Assembly (NCBI GenBank): GCA_044350415.1
Contig: JBILHQ010000003.1
Span: 1 to 64,000, forward strand
Length of the DNA: 64,000 bases
Reading direction: 5' to 3'
DNA from: M3007 sp044350415
GTDB lineage: Bacteria; Bacteroidota; Bacteroidia; Chitinophagales; Saprospiraceae
The translations under genes and the position numbers were made by a program. The notes under the pieces are model-generated. The model saw only the letters and a program-made list of their open reading frames with translations, made no database searches and was not told the origin of the DNA. Below, piece after piece: positions 8,236-17,081 of the stretch (its first letter is position 1; each line of letters opens with the position of its first letter).

Positions 8236-10197
8236 TCAATACCCCAACCCAAATCCAAAAGGATAAAGCGGGTCTTTGGAATCATAAGGCAGATCTTCTT
8301 TTTGCTGCAGAACGGCATCCATCGAAGCGGGCAGTTCGAACGGCAATTTGCCTTCGGGTTTAAATTGACCAAAAATCAAATCCAGGATAATATCGTCCTG
8401 GCTGCTGAAATCGCCAATGACGGCTTTACTTTGGGCATTAATTTCCGGAAAAACAGCGGGGCGTTCTAAATTCATTACCGTAATCGTTGGTTTGGATTGT
8501 ATCAACTGCAACAATTCCGCCTTTTCCTTATCCGGGAAATCAAGGCGTCCCTGGTGGAAAATACGCTCTACGATATACTTCCCGCTACCCGCATCGTCTC
8601 TGAAAGGGGTATTTAGTTTTAAAATAATGACATCGGCATCTTTTACACTGGTGATCACACCTGCATATTTTTTGCTTTCTTCTTTATCAAAACCTTGCAA
8701 ATAGACCTTCGTGGTGGCTTTTAAGGGCAAAATCGCTTGGTCGTTTTTCAACAGGACCAAAGACCGCCGTTGGGACTCCCGCCCTTTTTCCATGAATTTT
8801 GCATTGCCCACGATGGCTGCATTTTCTACTTTCAGATAAGGGTTATCAAAAAGCCCCAAACGGAATTTCTCTTTCAGTATCCTTTTGACAGAAGTATTGA
8901 TGCGATCTTCGCTAATCTGGCCGGATTTGACCAAATCAACAATGACTTCCGGAATGGCTTCTCCGCCAAACATATCGCAACCCGCATCAATTATTTTGGC
9001 CACCCGCTCTTTGGCACTGAGGTTTTCCACCCCATGCGCCGACGCGGGTTTCAAGATAACGCCCATCACACTCATGTCGGAAACGAGGCCCCAGTCGGTG
9101 CAAACGATGCCCTCAAAGTGATATTTCTCGCGCAAAAGCCCGGTGATGATCTGCTTATTATAGCCAAAACCAACATCTTCATTGGTTTGCCCCACGGGAA
9201 TGCCATAGTAGGGCATGATTTGTGCCACATTAGCCGCAAAAGCGCCTTTTTCAAACGGGATCAAATGATAATTGAAATTATTGCCGGGATAGGCCTGTTT
9301 GCCAGGCGGAAAATGGGAATCCATACCATTCTTTTGAGGGCCGCCACCGGAAAAGTGCTTGGCCATACATTCTACACTTTGGGCAGTGATACTATCGCCC
9401 TGGAATCCTAAAATATAGCCTTTGGTCATTTTTGCCGACAATTCAGCATCTTCCCCGAAGGTGCCATTGATGCGCGCCCAACGGGGTTCAGTCGCCAGAT
9501 CGGCCATTGGGGAAAGGGATAAATGAAAGCCCAGGGCCACATATTCCTGGCGGGCAATATCGCCGAACTCCCGCACTAAAGTGGTATCGCCAATAGCCGC
9601 AAATCCCAAAGGGGAGCACCATTTGGAATAAAATGGCGTAAAAATACTTGCTCCTGGCGCATTCGGTACACCATGTCGCGGGTCTGTGGCGAGGGTAACA
9701 GGAATACCCAAACGGGTGCGTTCAGCCAGTTTTTGAATATTATTGTTCCAGGCAATCATGGCCTCTGGCGAGGGCGATTGCATGGTATTGAAATGGTTCA
9801 TCTTTTTTTTGGCGATCATAGCGGAATTGGCTTCCAGCATGAGCGAAAAAGGATTCAGGATGGAGGTTTTATTGCTCAAGGAACCATCATTACCCATGGC
9901 AGCCATCGTAATGAACATCAGCCCTGCTTTTTCTTCGAGGTTCATTTGTTGCGTCAGGTCGTTCACGCGGTCGTTGAGCGGCGCTTTTGCGTCTTCGTAA
10001 ATGTCTAACCGCCCATTTTTATTGAGATCCCGAAAAGTGTGGCCATCCACAGTGATGGTCGGTGCTTCATTGCCCAATAAAGCCATATTTTCGGAATTGG
10101 TCATTGCTGATTTGGCATATACAACGACAAGTACCAATACCAGTATCAGCAGTAATGCGCTTAAAGTATACGCTAATATTTTTAAGAATTTTTTCAT
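8236..10197 (-). CDS. Glycoside hydrolase family 3 beta-glucosidase-like
   Basis: A 653-residue exported or membrane-anchored GH3 enzyme that removes terminal sugars from beta-glucosides or related glycans. An N-terminal hydrophobic segment (about residues 8-27) anchors or exports it. An EF-hand-like loop, DLNKNGRLDIYED at 57-69, is typical of this GH3 subgroup. The (beta/alpha)8 domain follows, with TDPRHG at 171-176, KHF at 280-282 and the nucleophile Asp368 in VCTDWGL. The second alpha/beta domain extends to the end (YPFGFGLGY); there is no fibronectin III tail. It lies 49 bp downstream of the DUF1080 gene on the same strand, so the two probably form a glycan-degrading operon. Confidence 0.9.
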   Translation of the reverse strand: MKKFLKILAYTLSALLLILVLVLVVVYAKSAMTNSENMALLGNEAPTITVDGHTFRDLNKNGRLDIYEDAKAPLNDRVNDLTQQMNLEEKAGLMFITMAAMGNDGSLSNKTSILNPFSLMLEANSAMIAKKKMNHFNTMQSPSPEAMIAWNNNIQKLAERTRLGIPVTLATDPRHGVPNAPGASIFTPFYSKWCSPLGFAAIGDTTLVREFGDIARQEYVALGFHLSLSPMADLATEPRWARINGTFGEDAELSAKMTKGYILGFQGDSITAQSVECMAKHFSGGGPQKNGMDSHFPPGKQAYPGNNFNYHLIPFEKGAFAANVAQIMPYYGIPVGQTNEDVGFGYNKQIITGLLREKYHFEGIVCTDWGLVSDMSVMGVILKPASAHGVENLSAKERVAKIIDAGCDMFGGEAIPEVIVDLVKSGQISEDRINTSVKRILKEKFRLGLFDNPYLKVENAAIVGNAKFMEKGRESQRRSLVLLKNDQAILPLKATTKVYLQGFDKEESKKYAGVITSVKDADVIILKLNTPFRDDAGSGKYIVERIFHQGRLDFPDKEKAELLQLIQSKPTITVMNLERPAVFPEINAQSKAVIGDFSSQDDIILDLIFGQFKPEGKLPFELPASMDAVLQQKEDLPYDSKDPLYPFGFGLGY

Positions 10198-10246
10198 GTT
10201 ACATCAGTTTTTATTAAAAAAACAAGAAATCACACCGAAAAAGTGC

Positions 10247-11140
10247 TCAATGTGCCCGTTTTGCCCGGTGCTTCTTTTTCTTATACATACAAGTCGAATC
10301 ATCCGGTTTTATAAAATAGGGTTTGTAATTCCGGGCTTTAGGGTCCATACAACCGCACAGGTTTAAGATCTCCACTTTGCGGAAATCAATCGGGTGACTT
10401 TCACTTTGCAGGGAAATATAACCGGCGTTGATGAGTTGTCCATCGATTTTTTCAGCGGGGTCATAATCGCTGACATTCGAAGAACCGAAACTGGGTTTGG
10501 TATATTCCATGACCAGTTCGCCATTCACAAAATGCCGGATTAGGGAGTCGCCCAGCACGAGTACCTCTGCGCGTACCCATTGATCGCCGTCGTAGGTTTT
10601 GGAAGTCGAATTAATGCAATGTCGGGTATCCGGTTTGCCCGCATACACCAGATCTGTTCCCGGCGTACAAACATTGCAGGTAGGCCGGGGCCCTTTGCCT
10701 AATCCGCCCAAAAATTGCACTTCAATAGAAATCGGGAAATCCTGGTCTTTCAGCATGGACTGCGGTGCCTGACAATGCAACATCACACCGCTGTTGCGGG
10801 TGGCCCAACCCGGACCGTCTTTCACCTGATCGCCCACGAAACGATATTCCACCGCGAACCAGTAATAAGAATACTTCTCTTTGTAAAAAATATGCCCGAA
10901 TCGCTCCTGAAACTGGTCATTATAGGCATCATACCGCACTTCCATCATGCCGTCTTCCACCCGGAATGTATTGCCAAAGTTGTCATTCAGGGCATAATGC
11001 CTGATTTTGGGCATCCAACCATTCAGGGTTTTGCCGTCGAACAACTGGGTCCATTCCTTCGGGGTGACATCCTGGGTGTGAGCGAATAGCGGCGTGACCA
11101 GCAGGAAAAGGGTAATAATGCGCTGTTGGAATAAAAACAT
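10247..11140 (-). CDS. DUF1080 (3-keto-disaccharide hydrolase-like) secreted protein
   Basis: Started at the ATG at 11140 it has 297 residues and a clear signal peptide (MFLFQQRIITLFLLVTPLFA). The start 24 codons upstream would place charged residues before it and is less likely. The lectin/glucanase-like jelly roll begins with WTQLFDGKTLNGWMP, the hallmark of DUF1080, and continues with GVMLHCQ, ISIEVQFLGG and the closing segment PIDFRKVEIL. Some members hydrolyse 3-keto-glycosides or bind glycans. The end has a small Cys tail, CGCMDPKARNY...C, found in several Bacteroidota secreted proteins. It precedes the GH3 gene by 49 bp, which supports a joint role in saccharide use. Confidence 0.85.
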   Translation of the reverse strand: MFLFQQRIITLFLLVTPLFAHTQDVTPKEWTQLFDGKTLNGWMPKIRHYALNDNFGNTFRVEDGMMEVRYDAYNDQFQERFGHIFYKEKYSYYWFAVEYRFVGDQVKDGPGWATRNSGVMLHCQAPQSMLKDQDFPISIEVQFLGGLGKGPRPTCNVCTPGTDLVYAGKPDTRHCINSTSKTYDGDQWVRAEVLVLGDSLIRHFVNGELVMEYTKPSFGSSNVSDYDPAEKIDGQLINAGYISLQSESHPIDFRKVEILNLCGCMDPKARNYKPYFIKPDDSTCMYKKKKHRAKRAH

Positions 11141-11195
11141 AGAAAGGAAAGGTGAATGGCGAATCAATATTTTGAATTTGCTAAAGTACTTGTAT

Positions 11196-11552
11196 TTAGA
11201 TACGTTCACCAAATGTCAGTAAATTATTATCAGGATCAAGCATGGCAAATTCTTTCAGTCCCCATGGTTTCAGTTGTAAATGCCCCGCTGGGTGAATACT
11301 TAATTTCTTATCGAGCAAAGACTGATAAAGACGGTCAATATCATCCGTTCGAATGTAAACTTGCCCATAATTTTCCTTTGGATCAAGTCCTTTAAATTCA
11401 AAAAAATGGATTTGTATATTGTCTTTTTGAACCATTAAATAGCCGTCGTAGTCGGCATCGCCCAATTCATTAAAACCCAATTGGCTAATGAAGTAATCTC
11501 TGGTAACCGTTTTGTTACGCATGGGTAGTTTGGGGTGGATATCTGTCAGCAT
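11196..11552 (-). CDS. VOC family (bleomycin-resistance-like) protein
   Basis: A 118-residue single-domain protein of the vicinal oxygen chelate superfamily. The N-terminal half has TVTRDYFISQLGFNE, a typical first beta-alpha unit. The second half has IHFFEFKGLDPKENYGQVY and ends LKEFAMLDPDNNLLTFGE, the characteristic closing strand with the Asp-Pro-Asp-Asn-Asn turn. This is the Ble-type arrangement, which usually binds rather than converts its ligand, so it could be a small-molecule sequestration protein. Ligand unknown. Short AT-rich gene in the accessory stretch, separated from SOUL upstream by a noncoding cassette-like border. Confidence 0.8.
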   Translation of the reverse strand: MLTDIHPKLPMRNKTVTRDYFISQLGFNELGDADYDGYLMVQKDNIQIHFFEFKGLDPKENYGQVYIRTDDIDRLYQSLLDKKLSIHPAGHLQLKPWGLKEFAMLDPDNNLLTFGERI

Positions 11553-11567
11553 AAATGTTTTTCGAGA

Positions 11568-11846
11568 TTACTGGTTGCTGGTTTCGGGGGGGGAAGAGCA
11601 TGTTTGTGAGGGGTGCGTGCCAGAGAAACTATTTTTCTGACATTGGGCACGCCCACCACAAAAAGGCTCAACCTGACACGCCGTATTGGGACTTCCACAG
11701 TCAGTGAAACGCCCCCTCAAAACTACACCCATATTTTCGATTCTGCAAGTCCCTGTCCACAATGTGCCAGCAAAAAGGGCGAAAAGTAGAAATAGCACGG
11801 CGTTGGGCGGTCAGAGCGATAAAACAGCTCGATATTTCAGTTACGC
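11568..11846. other. Noncoding cassette-like border between VOC and SOUL genes
   Basis: A GC-richer noncoding block between two AT-rich minus-strand genes. It contains the inverted words cgccgt (near 11680) and acggcg (near 11798) and many short CG-rich words, and has no convincing gene. The only open frame (76 codons on the minus strand) has no homology that I recognise. Blocks of this look (starting CGCCCAACGCCGTGC on the minus strand after the stop codon) recur between accessory genes in Bacteroidota, and may mark past cassette insertion. Confidence 0.35.
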
Positions 11847-12449
11847 TTAGTTGAAATTGTCTTCATGCAAGGCCACAATGACTTCATTTCTTCTTCCAAA
11901 CAGTTGATATGGAGGGTTGTATCCCAGGTAGCGAAAGTTGCCATAATAGGAGAGTCCCCTGTCCTTTAAAGCATTTTCAAGTATAGCTTTGTGTTTATCA
12001 ATCTGCTCTGTAGTAGCAAAGCCGCCGAATTTTATGACAGCCACATATTCGGGTTCGGAAGTTTCAATGATAATTTCAGCATTATTTGGTTTTGGTAAAT
12101 TATCCTTATTGAAATTAGACGGCATTACGAATGCCATAGTTGATAATGAATCGCCAATGTCCATGTGAACGGGAGAGGTCATGGCTATTTGTTTGTTTTC
12201 GCTGTTTCCTCCAAAAATATATTTTGCCAGTTTGCCAAATCCGGAATAGCCTAAATCACGATATGATTTTGATGTGGAGGAGATTTTGGCCATCATGGTG
12301 GCAGGATAGTACCTGATTTCAAAAAGTTTTTCTGTCCGAATCACTTTATATGTTTGTGTTTCTGTTTTACTGGTTGCCATGGCGGTATAAATTTGAAATA
12401 TTACAAATAGACCTGACAGGATAATGGTGGTGATGAGAAATATTTTCAT
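11847..12449 (-). CDS. SOUL heme-binding family protein
   Basis: Started at ATG 12449 the protein has 200 residues with an N-terminal membrane/signal segment (MKIFLITTIILSGLFVIFQI). The SOUL domain begins at YKVIRTEKLFEIRYYPA and has the conserved IAMTSPVHM near residue 90 and RYLGYNPPYQLFGRRNEV near the end. The family is related to p22HBP/SOUL and binds heme or other tetrapyrroles weakly; bacterial members are often periplasmic. An ATG two codons upstream (12455) is equally possible. It lies between SDR and VOC genes on the same strand, with unrelated functions. Confidence 0.88.
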   Translation of the reverse strand: MKIFLITTIILSGLFVIFQIYTAMATSKTETQTYKVIRTEKLFEIRYYPATMMAKISSTSKSYRDLGYSGFGKLAKYIFGGNSENKQIAMTSPVHMDIGDSLSTMAFVMPSNFNKDNLPKPNNAEIIIETSEPEYVAVIKFGGFATTEQIDKHKAILENALKDRGLSYYGNFRYLGYNPPYQLFGRRNEVIVALHEDNFN

Positions 12450-12533
12450 AAGCATGCTTCTTTTAAAAGTAAGGTACTTGTTAGGGTGGGGGCGCATGTC
12501 CTCCCACCACAACAAGTTTTCATTAAACAGTAT

Positions 12534-13295
12534 TTACTGGGCAGCCATCCCTCCATCGATTACCTGAGTTGTGCCCGTGATATATTGGCTGTCATCACTG
12601 GCAAGAAATAATACCAGTTTTGCAATTTCAATCGGTTCCGCATAACGTCCCAAGGGAATAGATGCCTCGAATTGCTTTTTTACTTCTTCTCCATGTCCGG
12701 CCGATGCGCCTTCTTCTATAGATCGCATCATTCTGTTATTTACCGGCGAAGGGTGCACCGAATTTACCCTTATTTTTCGTGGGGCAGCTTCAATAGCAGT
12801 AGTTCTCATAATGCCAACGACAGCATGTTTGCTGGTTACGTAAGCACTTAAACCTGCAAATCCCAAAATACCTGCGACAGAAGAAGTCATAATAATGCTA
12901 CCGCTATCTTTCATTTGGGGCAATGCGTATTTGTTGCCGAGCCATATTCCTTTCACATTTACTGAAATGACCTTGTCAAAAATGTCTTCAGGATATTCTG
13001 TAATCGGTTTTACCACGCCTTCGATGCCCGCATTATTGAAAAAAACATCAATTTTCCCAAATTGTTTTACGGTTTCATCGATATAATGCGCTACATCTTT
13101 TGATTTGGAAACATCAGCGACACAATATTTTACCTGCTCGCTATTCAATTCCTGTACAGTCTTTTTCAGTGTTTCTTCGGAGAGATCAACCAACATTACG
13201 TTGGCGCCTTCTTCTACAAACAACCTGGCAGTGATTTTTCCGATACTGCCTACACCACCAGTTATTATGGCAACTTTATTTTCCAGCTTTTTCAT
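12534..13295 (-). CDS. SDR family oxidoreductase
   Basis: A 253-residue classical short-chain dehydrogenase/reductase using NAD(P). From the ATG at 13295 the landmarks have standard spacing: the nucleotide-binding TGGVGSIG at 12-19, DV at 61-62, NNAG at 87-90, catalytic Ser138/139, Tyr152 and Lys156 in SAYVTSKHA, and the closing YITGTTQVIDGG. Asp37 at the end of the second beta strand favours NAD. The substrate is unknown; the subgroup includes glucose 1-dehydrogenase-like and cyclohexanol dehydrogenase-like enzymes. An upstream in-frame ATG at 13340 would add 15 residues that do not match the family. Confidence 0.92.
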   Translation of the reverse strand: MKKLENKVAIITGGVGSIGKITARLFVEEGANVMLVDLSEETLKKTVQELNSEQVKYCVADVSKSKDVAHYIDETVKQFGKIDVFFNNAGIEGVVKPITEYPEDIFDKVISVNVKGIWLGNKYALPQMKDSGSIIMTSSVAGILGFAGLSAYVTSKHAVVGIMRTTAIEAAPRKIRVNSVHPSPVNNRMMRSIEEGASAGHGEEVKKQFEASIPLGRYAEPIEIAKLVLFLASDDSQYITGTTQVIDGGMAAQ

Positions 13296-13650
13296 TTTTG
13301 AAATAATTATCGCTGTGAATGAAGTTTCACAGCGACACAAAGGTGAGGGCTATTGCGGCCTAAGCCCTTGCACAATTATTGAAAAGAGTTGCATTATTCA
13401 CACGCTCCTAAAAGTCTGAAAAAGGGTACCGTTGCGTTATTTTCTGGAAATTAAGTGTGCGGAAACGGCATGAATCAACTCAATTACTGATATAAAAATT
13501 ATTGCTGCGTGCCAGGAACCTTCGCCTCAGGAAAGGTCGAAAACTGGAGCCAGATCAGGTTGTCACGGGTGGGGAAAGATTCGTTTAAACCTAGTAATAA
13601 ATCCAGTTTTCCCTATTTTACTAGTATTCTTTCCTAAAAAATATTAAATT
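13296..13650. other. Intergenic region before the hybrid-sensor relic
   Basis: About 350 bases without a gene. A TAAATTTG word at 13645-13652 fits the Bacteroidota -7 consensus and could have been the promoter of the relic that follows, though no good TTTG lies 19-22 bp upstream. Nothing else recognised. Confidence 0.35.
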
Positions 13651-13715
13651 TGTGCTCAGTTTTGCGGGTTTCAGGTTTGAAAAAGTTAATATTTTTATTA
13701 CGATCAGGATGGTAT

Positions 13716-14017
13716 ACAATGGTGCTGAACGCGCAGCCGATACCTCAATGCCTGTTGTTCTCCACGGCGGATGGCCTCTCGCAGGGTATGATTAATGCTG
13801 TTTTCCAGAGCCGCAACGGTTTTGTCCGGATGGCCGCCAATGACAGTATTAAGGGCTGCGACGGTACTCGCTTTGCGGCATTTGTACTCGATTTTTTCCG
13901 TCTTTTTTGTCATTATTGGTAGTGAGAGAAACAAGTTATTTGTCCAAACCTTTTCACCGGGAGGAGTTTGGGATAGCCCCAGTGCCGTCTCGCGCCCACT
14001 TGAATAACAAGTTATGA
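13716..14017 (+). pseudogene. Collapsed hybrid two-component sensor (Reg_prop start fused to AraC end)
   Basis: Two ends of a large gene remain. In one frame (from ATG 13716) the sequence is a signal-peptide-like start followed by STADGLSQGMINAVFQSRNG and CDGTRFAAF, the first two-component beta-propeller (Reg_prop) repeat of hybrid sensors; it stops at 13922. In another frame, from about 13910, it reads RETSYLSKPFHREEFGIAP, the last helix region of an AraC output domain, and stops at 14017. About 3-4 kb of the normal gene (propeller, Y_Y_Y, membrane segment, kinase, receiver) is missing between. The relic stop overlaps the start of the next gene as ATGA. Confidence 0.7.
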
Positions 14018-16872
14018 TCAGAAAAACACATTGTTATATTTTGGGCGCTTTGCTGCTGGTTGGTTGCCATCGTCCGCAAAAGGCACTTCCGGCAGCACTT
14101 CCGGATTTACCTGTTTGCGTGCTGCACAGCGCTGAGAGCTACCCGCTACAGGCGTACCTGCAAATATTGACCGATACGGTTACCGGTTACACTATCGAAC
14201 AGGTAGTACAGCCACGGTTACAGCAGCAGTTTGTGGCTTTTGGCGATAACTCCTTCGTGTCGCAAAGTAACCAATTGTATTGGGGCAAAATACAGCTGGA
14301 AAACCGCTTACAAGGGGCAGGAATGCGGACAGAGTGGGTGCTTAATTTTTCGAGTACTTTCACCCACGTCACTTTATTCCAGTTGGGGGACAATGGCACC
14401 TGGATCGCCGGGGACAATGGCAACTTTGTTCCGGTGTACAAAAAAAGTTTTGTTCCGACCCGAAAAGGCAACTGGTTCAAATTGGTGCTGCCACCTGGCG
14501 AGGTGGTTACGGTGTACTTTCGGGGGGAGAGTGTGCGCACTTATATTCCGCCTTCTTTCCACGCCTATGTGCAGCCGGTTGATGTTTTTTATGACAAACT
14601 GGTGAATGACAAGATTTGGAGCACCCTGTTTAGCGGGTTGTTGCTGATGATGTTGTTTTATAACCTGTTGAATTACTTTTTTGTCAAGCACCGCAGTTAT
14701 ATCTACTATTCTGGGTACTTGTTGATGGTGTTGATCTACACCTCTTACACCTCCGATGATATAGAGGACTGGATCGGTGATTTTGTTTTTGTGGAGCGGC
14801 CCGAGTATTTTAGCTTTTTCAAAATTTCATTGTATTTGGGGCTAATGTGTTATGTGGCGTTCATTCGCGGCTTTTTGGATTTGCGACATTTACTTCCCAA
14901 GTGGGACCGTTATTTTCGGTATATAATTTGGTTTGGGGTCCCTATGATAGCACTTTTTTTATTTTTTGCTTTTCGGTATAATTTCAGTTATGTCATTGAC
15001 GATCGTCCGATCCTGTGTTATATTGCCTTAGTTTCTATTTCAGGTTTTGTTTTTGTTTACCCCTTGTCCAAAACCAAAGACCCCAAGGGTTATTTCATCA
15101 TCGCGGGTATTGTGATGATTGGTTTGGGCTTTTTGTTCACGGTAAATTCGAGGATGACCCAAGTGCCTTTTACTATTTTTTACCTCAAATTGGGCACTAT
15201 TTTAGAGGTTTTGATTTTTTCAATGGGTTTGGCCTATCGCCAACGGCAACAGGAATTGGCCAAATTACAGATTGATTTTGCACTGCGCGAAAGCCAATTA
15301 TTACAAGAGAAAAAACAATTAGAGGCCGAACGGCTACGAGAACTCAACGATTTTAAAAGCCGCTTTTTTACCAATATCACCCATGAATTCCGGACGCCGC
15401 TGACCGTGATGCTGGGCATGAGTGAGCAGATGGTCCGCGCGGAAACCAACGAGCCCAAACGCAACCAACTCCACTTGATTAAACGCAGCGGCGAAAACCT
15501 GCTTCGGCTGGTGAATCAAATTTTGGATTTGGCCAAATTGGAGTCGAATGCCCTGAAAATGAACTATGTACAGGGGGATATTTTGACGTTTACGAAATAT
15601 ATCGCCGAAAGTTTGCATTCCCTGGCCAACGCCCAAAACCTGCTCTTGCGGGTAGAAAGCAAGCAGACCAATATCATAATGGATTACGATCCCGAACGTT
15701 TTTTACAAATTGTCCATAATCTGTTGTCTAACGCCATCAAGTTTACGCCATCCGGCGGCAAGGTGATATTGCGGGTTGATCGGAAAGACCAATGGCTGCA
15801 CATGGCGGTGTCGGATTCGGGGGTGGGTATTCAGGCAGCGGAACTACCCCATTTGTTCGAACAGTTTTTTCAGGCACAGAATCAGGAACACGCCAAAGCG
15901 GGCGGCACAGGCATTGGGTTGTCGCTGACCCACGAATTGGTGAAGGCTTTGGGCGGGGATATTTCTGTGGAAAGCACTTTGGGCGTGGGTACTACGTTTT
16001 TGGTTAAATTGCCAGTCACGAACCGTGCTGCCTTTGAGGAAAAAATAAAAGATGACGAACCCTGGACATCGGCGGTTCCCGCTTCATCTGCTAATGGTTC
16101 GGACGGATACTCCATTTTACTCATCGAGGACAACCCTGATGTGGTGGCGTATTTGGAGGCTTGTTTTCAGGGTAGTGGGGACAACCACAGGGGGATACAT
16201 CTCGATTTTGCGTACAATGGCCAGGCAGGGGTAGAAAAAGCCCTCGAAACCATACCAGACCTGATTATCAGCGACGTGATGATGCCCATCAAAGACGGCT
16301 TTGAGGTGGTAGAAATCCTTAAAAATGACGAACGAACGAGCCATATCCCCATCATCCTGCTCACGGCGAAAGCCGACGTGCAGAGTCGTTTGGCCGGTTT
16401 GCGCCGGGGTGCCGATGCGTATTTGTCCAAACCTTTTAACCAGGAGGAATTACTGGTGACTGTGGAAAATCTGCTGGAAGTGCGCCAAAAGTTGCACGCA
16501 AAATACCAACAAAATATTCTCCTGGCCAAAGTTTCGGTGACGGAGTTTGCCGATTTGGAAGATGCTTTTTTGCAACACGTGCGGGCCATTGTTGAAGAAA
16601 ACTATACCAAAGAAGATTTTGGTTTGCCGAACCTTTGCCAAAAAGTAGGTATGAGTCGTTCGCAGTTGTTCCGCAAAATGAAAGCCCTCACCGATATTGC
16701 GCCGTCCGATTTGATACGGTCGCACCGATTGAACCGGGCCAGAACCCTGCTCGAAAGCGGTACGATCAACGTTGCGGAGGCTGCATGGCAAGTGGGCTTT
16801 AAGGATCCTTCTTATTTTTCAAAATTATACCAGGAGGAGTTTGGAGAGGCCCCGAGCGCAACGCGTAATTAG
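14014..16872 (+). CDS. Hybrid sensor histidine kinase/AraC regulator with 7TMR-DISM input
   Basis: A 952-residue one-protein two-component system. The start is a lipoprotein-like signal (lipobox LVGC, Cys at 18). A periplasmic 7TMR-DISMED2 domain at about 40-190 (often carbohydrate-sensing) is followed by seven membrane helices at about 200-400, a coiled coil to 445, HisKA with phospho-His457 in THEFRTPLT, an ATPase domain (NLLSNAIKFTP, DSGVGI, GGTGIGLSL) to about 675, a receiver with phospho-Asp754 in ISDVMMP, and an AraC helix-turn-helix domain from about 845 to the end (DPSYFSKLYQEEFGEAPS). The signal should pass from the periplasm to DNA binding in one chain. Three repeat half-sites directly downstream are its likely operators. 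Overlaps the preceding relic by 4 bases. Confidence 0.93.
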   Translation: MIRKTHCYILGALLLVGCHRPQKALPAALPDLPVCVLHSAESYPLQAYLQILTDTVTGYTIEQVVQPRLQQQFVAFGDNSFVSQSNQLYWGKIQLENRLQGAGMRTEWVLNFSSTFTHVTLFQLGDNGTWIAGDNGNFVPVYKKSFVPTRKGNWFKLVLPPGEVVTVYFRGESVRTYIPPSFHAYVQPVDVFYDKLVNDKIWSTLFSGLLLMMLFYNLLNYFFVKHRSYIYYSGYLLMVLIYTSYTSDDIEDWIGDFVFVERPEYFSFFKISLYLGLMCYVAFIRGFLDLRHLLPKWDRYFRYIIWFGVPMIALFLFFAFRYNFSYVIDDRPILCYIALVSISGFVFVYPLSKTKDPKGYFIIAGIVMIGLGFLFTVNSRMTQVPFTIFYLKLGTILEVLIFSMGLAYRQRQQELAKLQIDFALRESQLLQEKKQLEAERLRELNDFKSRFFTNITHEFRTPLTVMLGMSEQMVRAETNEPKRNQLHLIKRSGENLLRLVNQILDLAKLESNALKMNYVQGDILTFTKYIAESLHSLANAQNLLLRVESKQTNIIMDYDPERFLQIVHNLLSNAIKFTPSGGKVILRVDRKDQWLHMAVSDSGVGIQAAELPHLFEQFFQAQNQEHAKAGGTGIGLSLTHELVKALGGDISVESTLGVGTTFLVKLPVTNRAAFEEKIKDDEPWTSAVPASSANGSDGYSILLIEDNPDVVAYLEACFQGSGDNHRGIHLDFAYNGQAGVEKALETIPDLIISDVMMPIKDGFEVVEILKNDERTSHIPIILLTAKADVQSRLAGLRRGADAYLSKPFNQEELLVTVENLLEVRQKLHAKYQQNILLAKVSVTEFADLEDAFLQHVRAIVEENYTKEDFGLPNLCQKVGMSRSQLFRKMKALTDIAPSDLIRSHRLNRARTLLESGTINVAEAAWQVGFKDPSYFSKLYQEEFGEAPSATRN

Positions 16873-16896
16873 TTGATAATCAAAAATTTTATTAAA

Positions 16897-16951
16897 CGGG
16901 CAATTTCGTTCCATGCAACGAAATTACCCGTTTTTGGAACGAATTTACCCG
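16897..16951 (+). promoter_or_regulatory. Three-copy operator array for the hybrid AraC regulator
   Basis: Three copies of a 16-base word close to CGGGYAAWTTCGTTCC: 16897-16912 on the plus strand, 16915-16930 and 16936-16951 on the minus strand. The last two are in the same orientation exactly 21 bp apart, two DNA turns, the spacing of AraC-type half-sites. Copy 3 overlaps where the -33 element of the promoter at 16973-16980 would be. Copies 1 and 2 can also fold as a 17-bp stem with one mismatch and a 6-base loop (16894-16933) followed by five Ts, so a terminator for the upstream gene is an alternative or additional role. Confidence 0.6.
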
Positions 16952-16972
16952 CCGTTTACTACCGGTTACTTT

Positions 16973-16980
16973 TACCTTTG
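16973..16980 (+). promoter_or_regulatory. Promoter -7 element (TACCTTTG)
   Basis: A perfect TAnnTTTG box. There is no TTTG at the expected -33 place (about 16949-16952); operator copy 3 lies there instead, as expected for an activator-dependent promoter. Predicted start of transcription is near 16986, leading into the NTF2-like pseudogene and the HYR protein gene. Confidence 0.5.
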
Positions 16981-17081
16981 AACTGCAGATTTGCGTTCCC
17001 CCACTTGTTTTTTAATCTTCAAAACGAGCAACGGTATCATTCCAATAATATCATTCATAACATTACAAAATCAAGTAAAAA

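Noticed and set aside
8737..9411. Open frame of 224 codons on the plus strand
   Set aside because: Lies inside the well-supported GH3 gene on the minus strand.
11568..11798. 76-codon Cys-containing frame on the minus strand
   Set aside because: Composition follows the GC-rich border; no family features and no start context.
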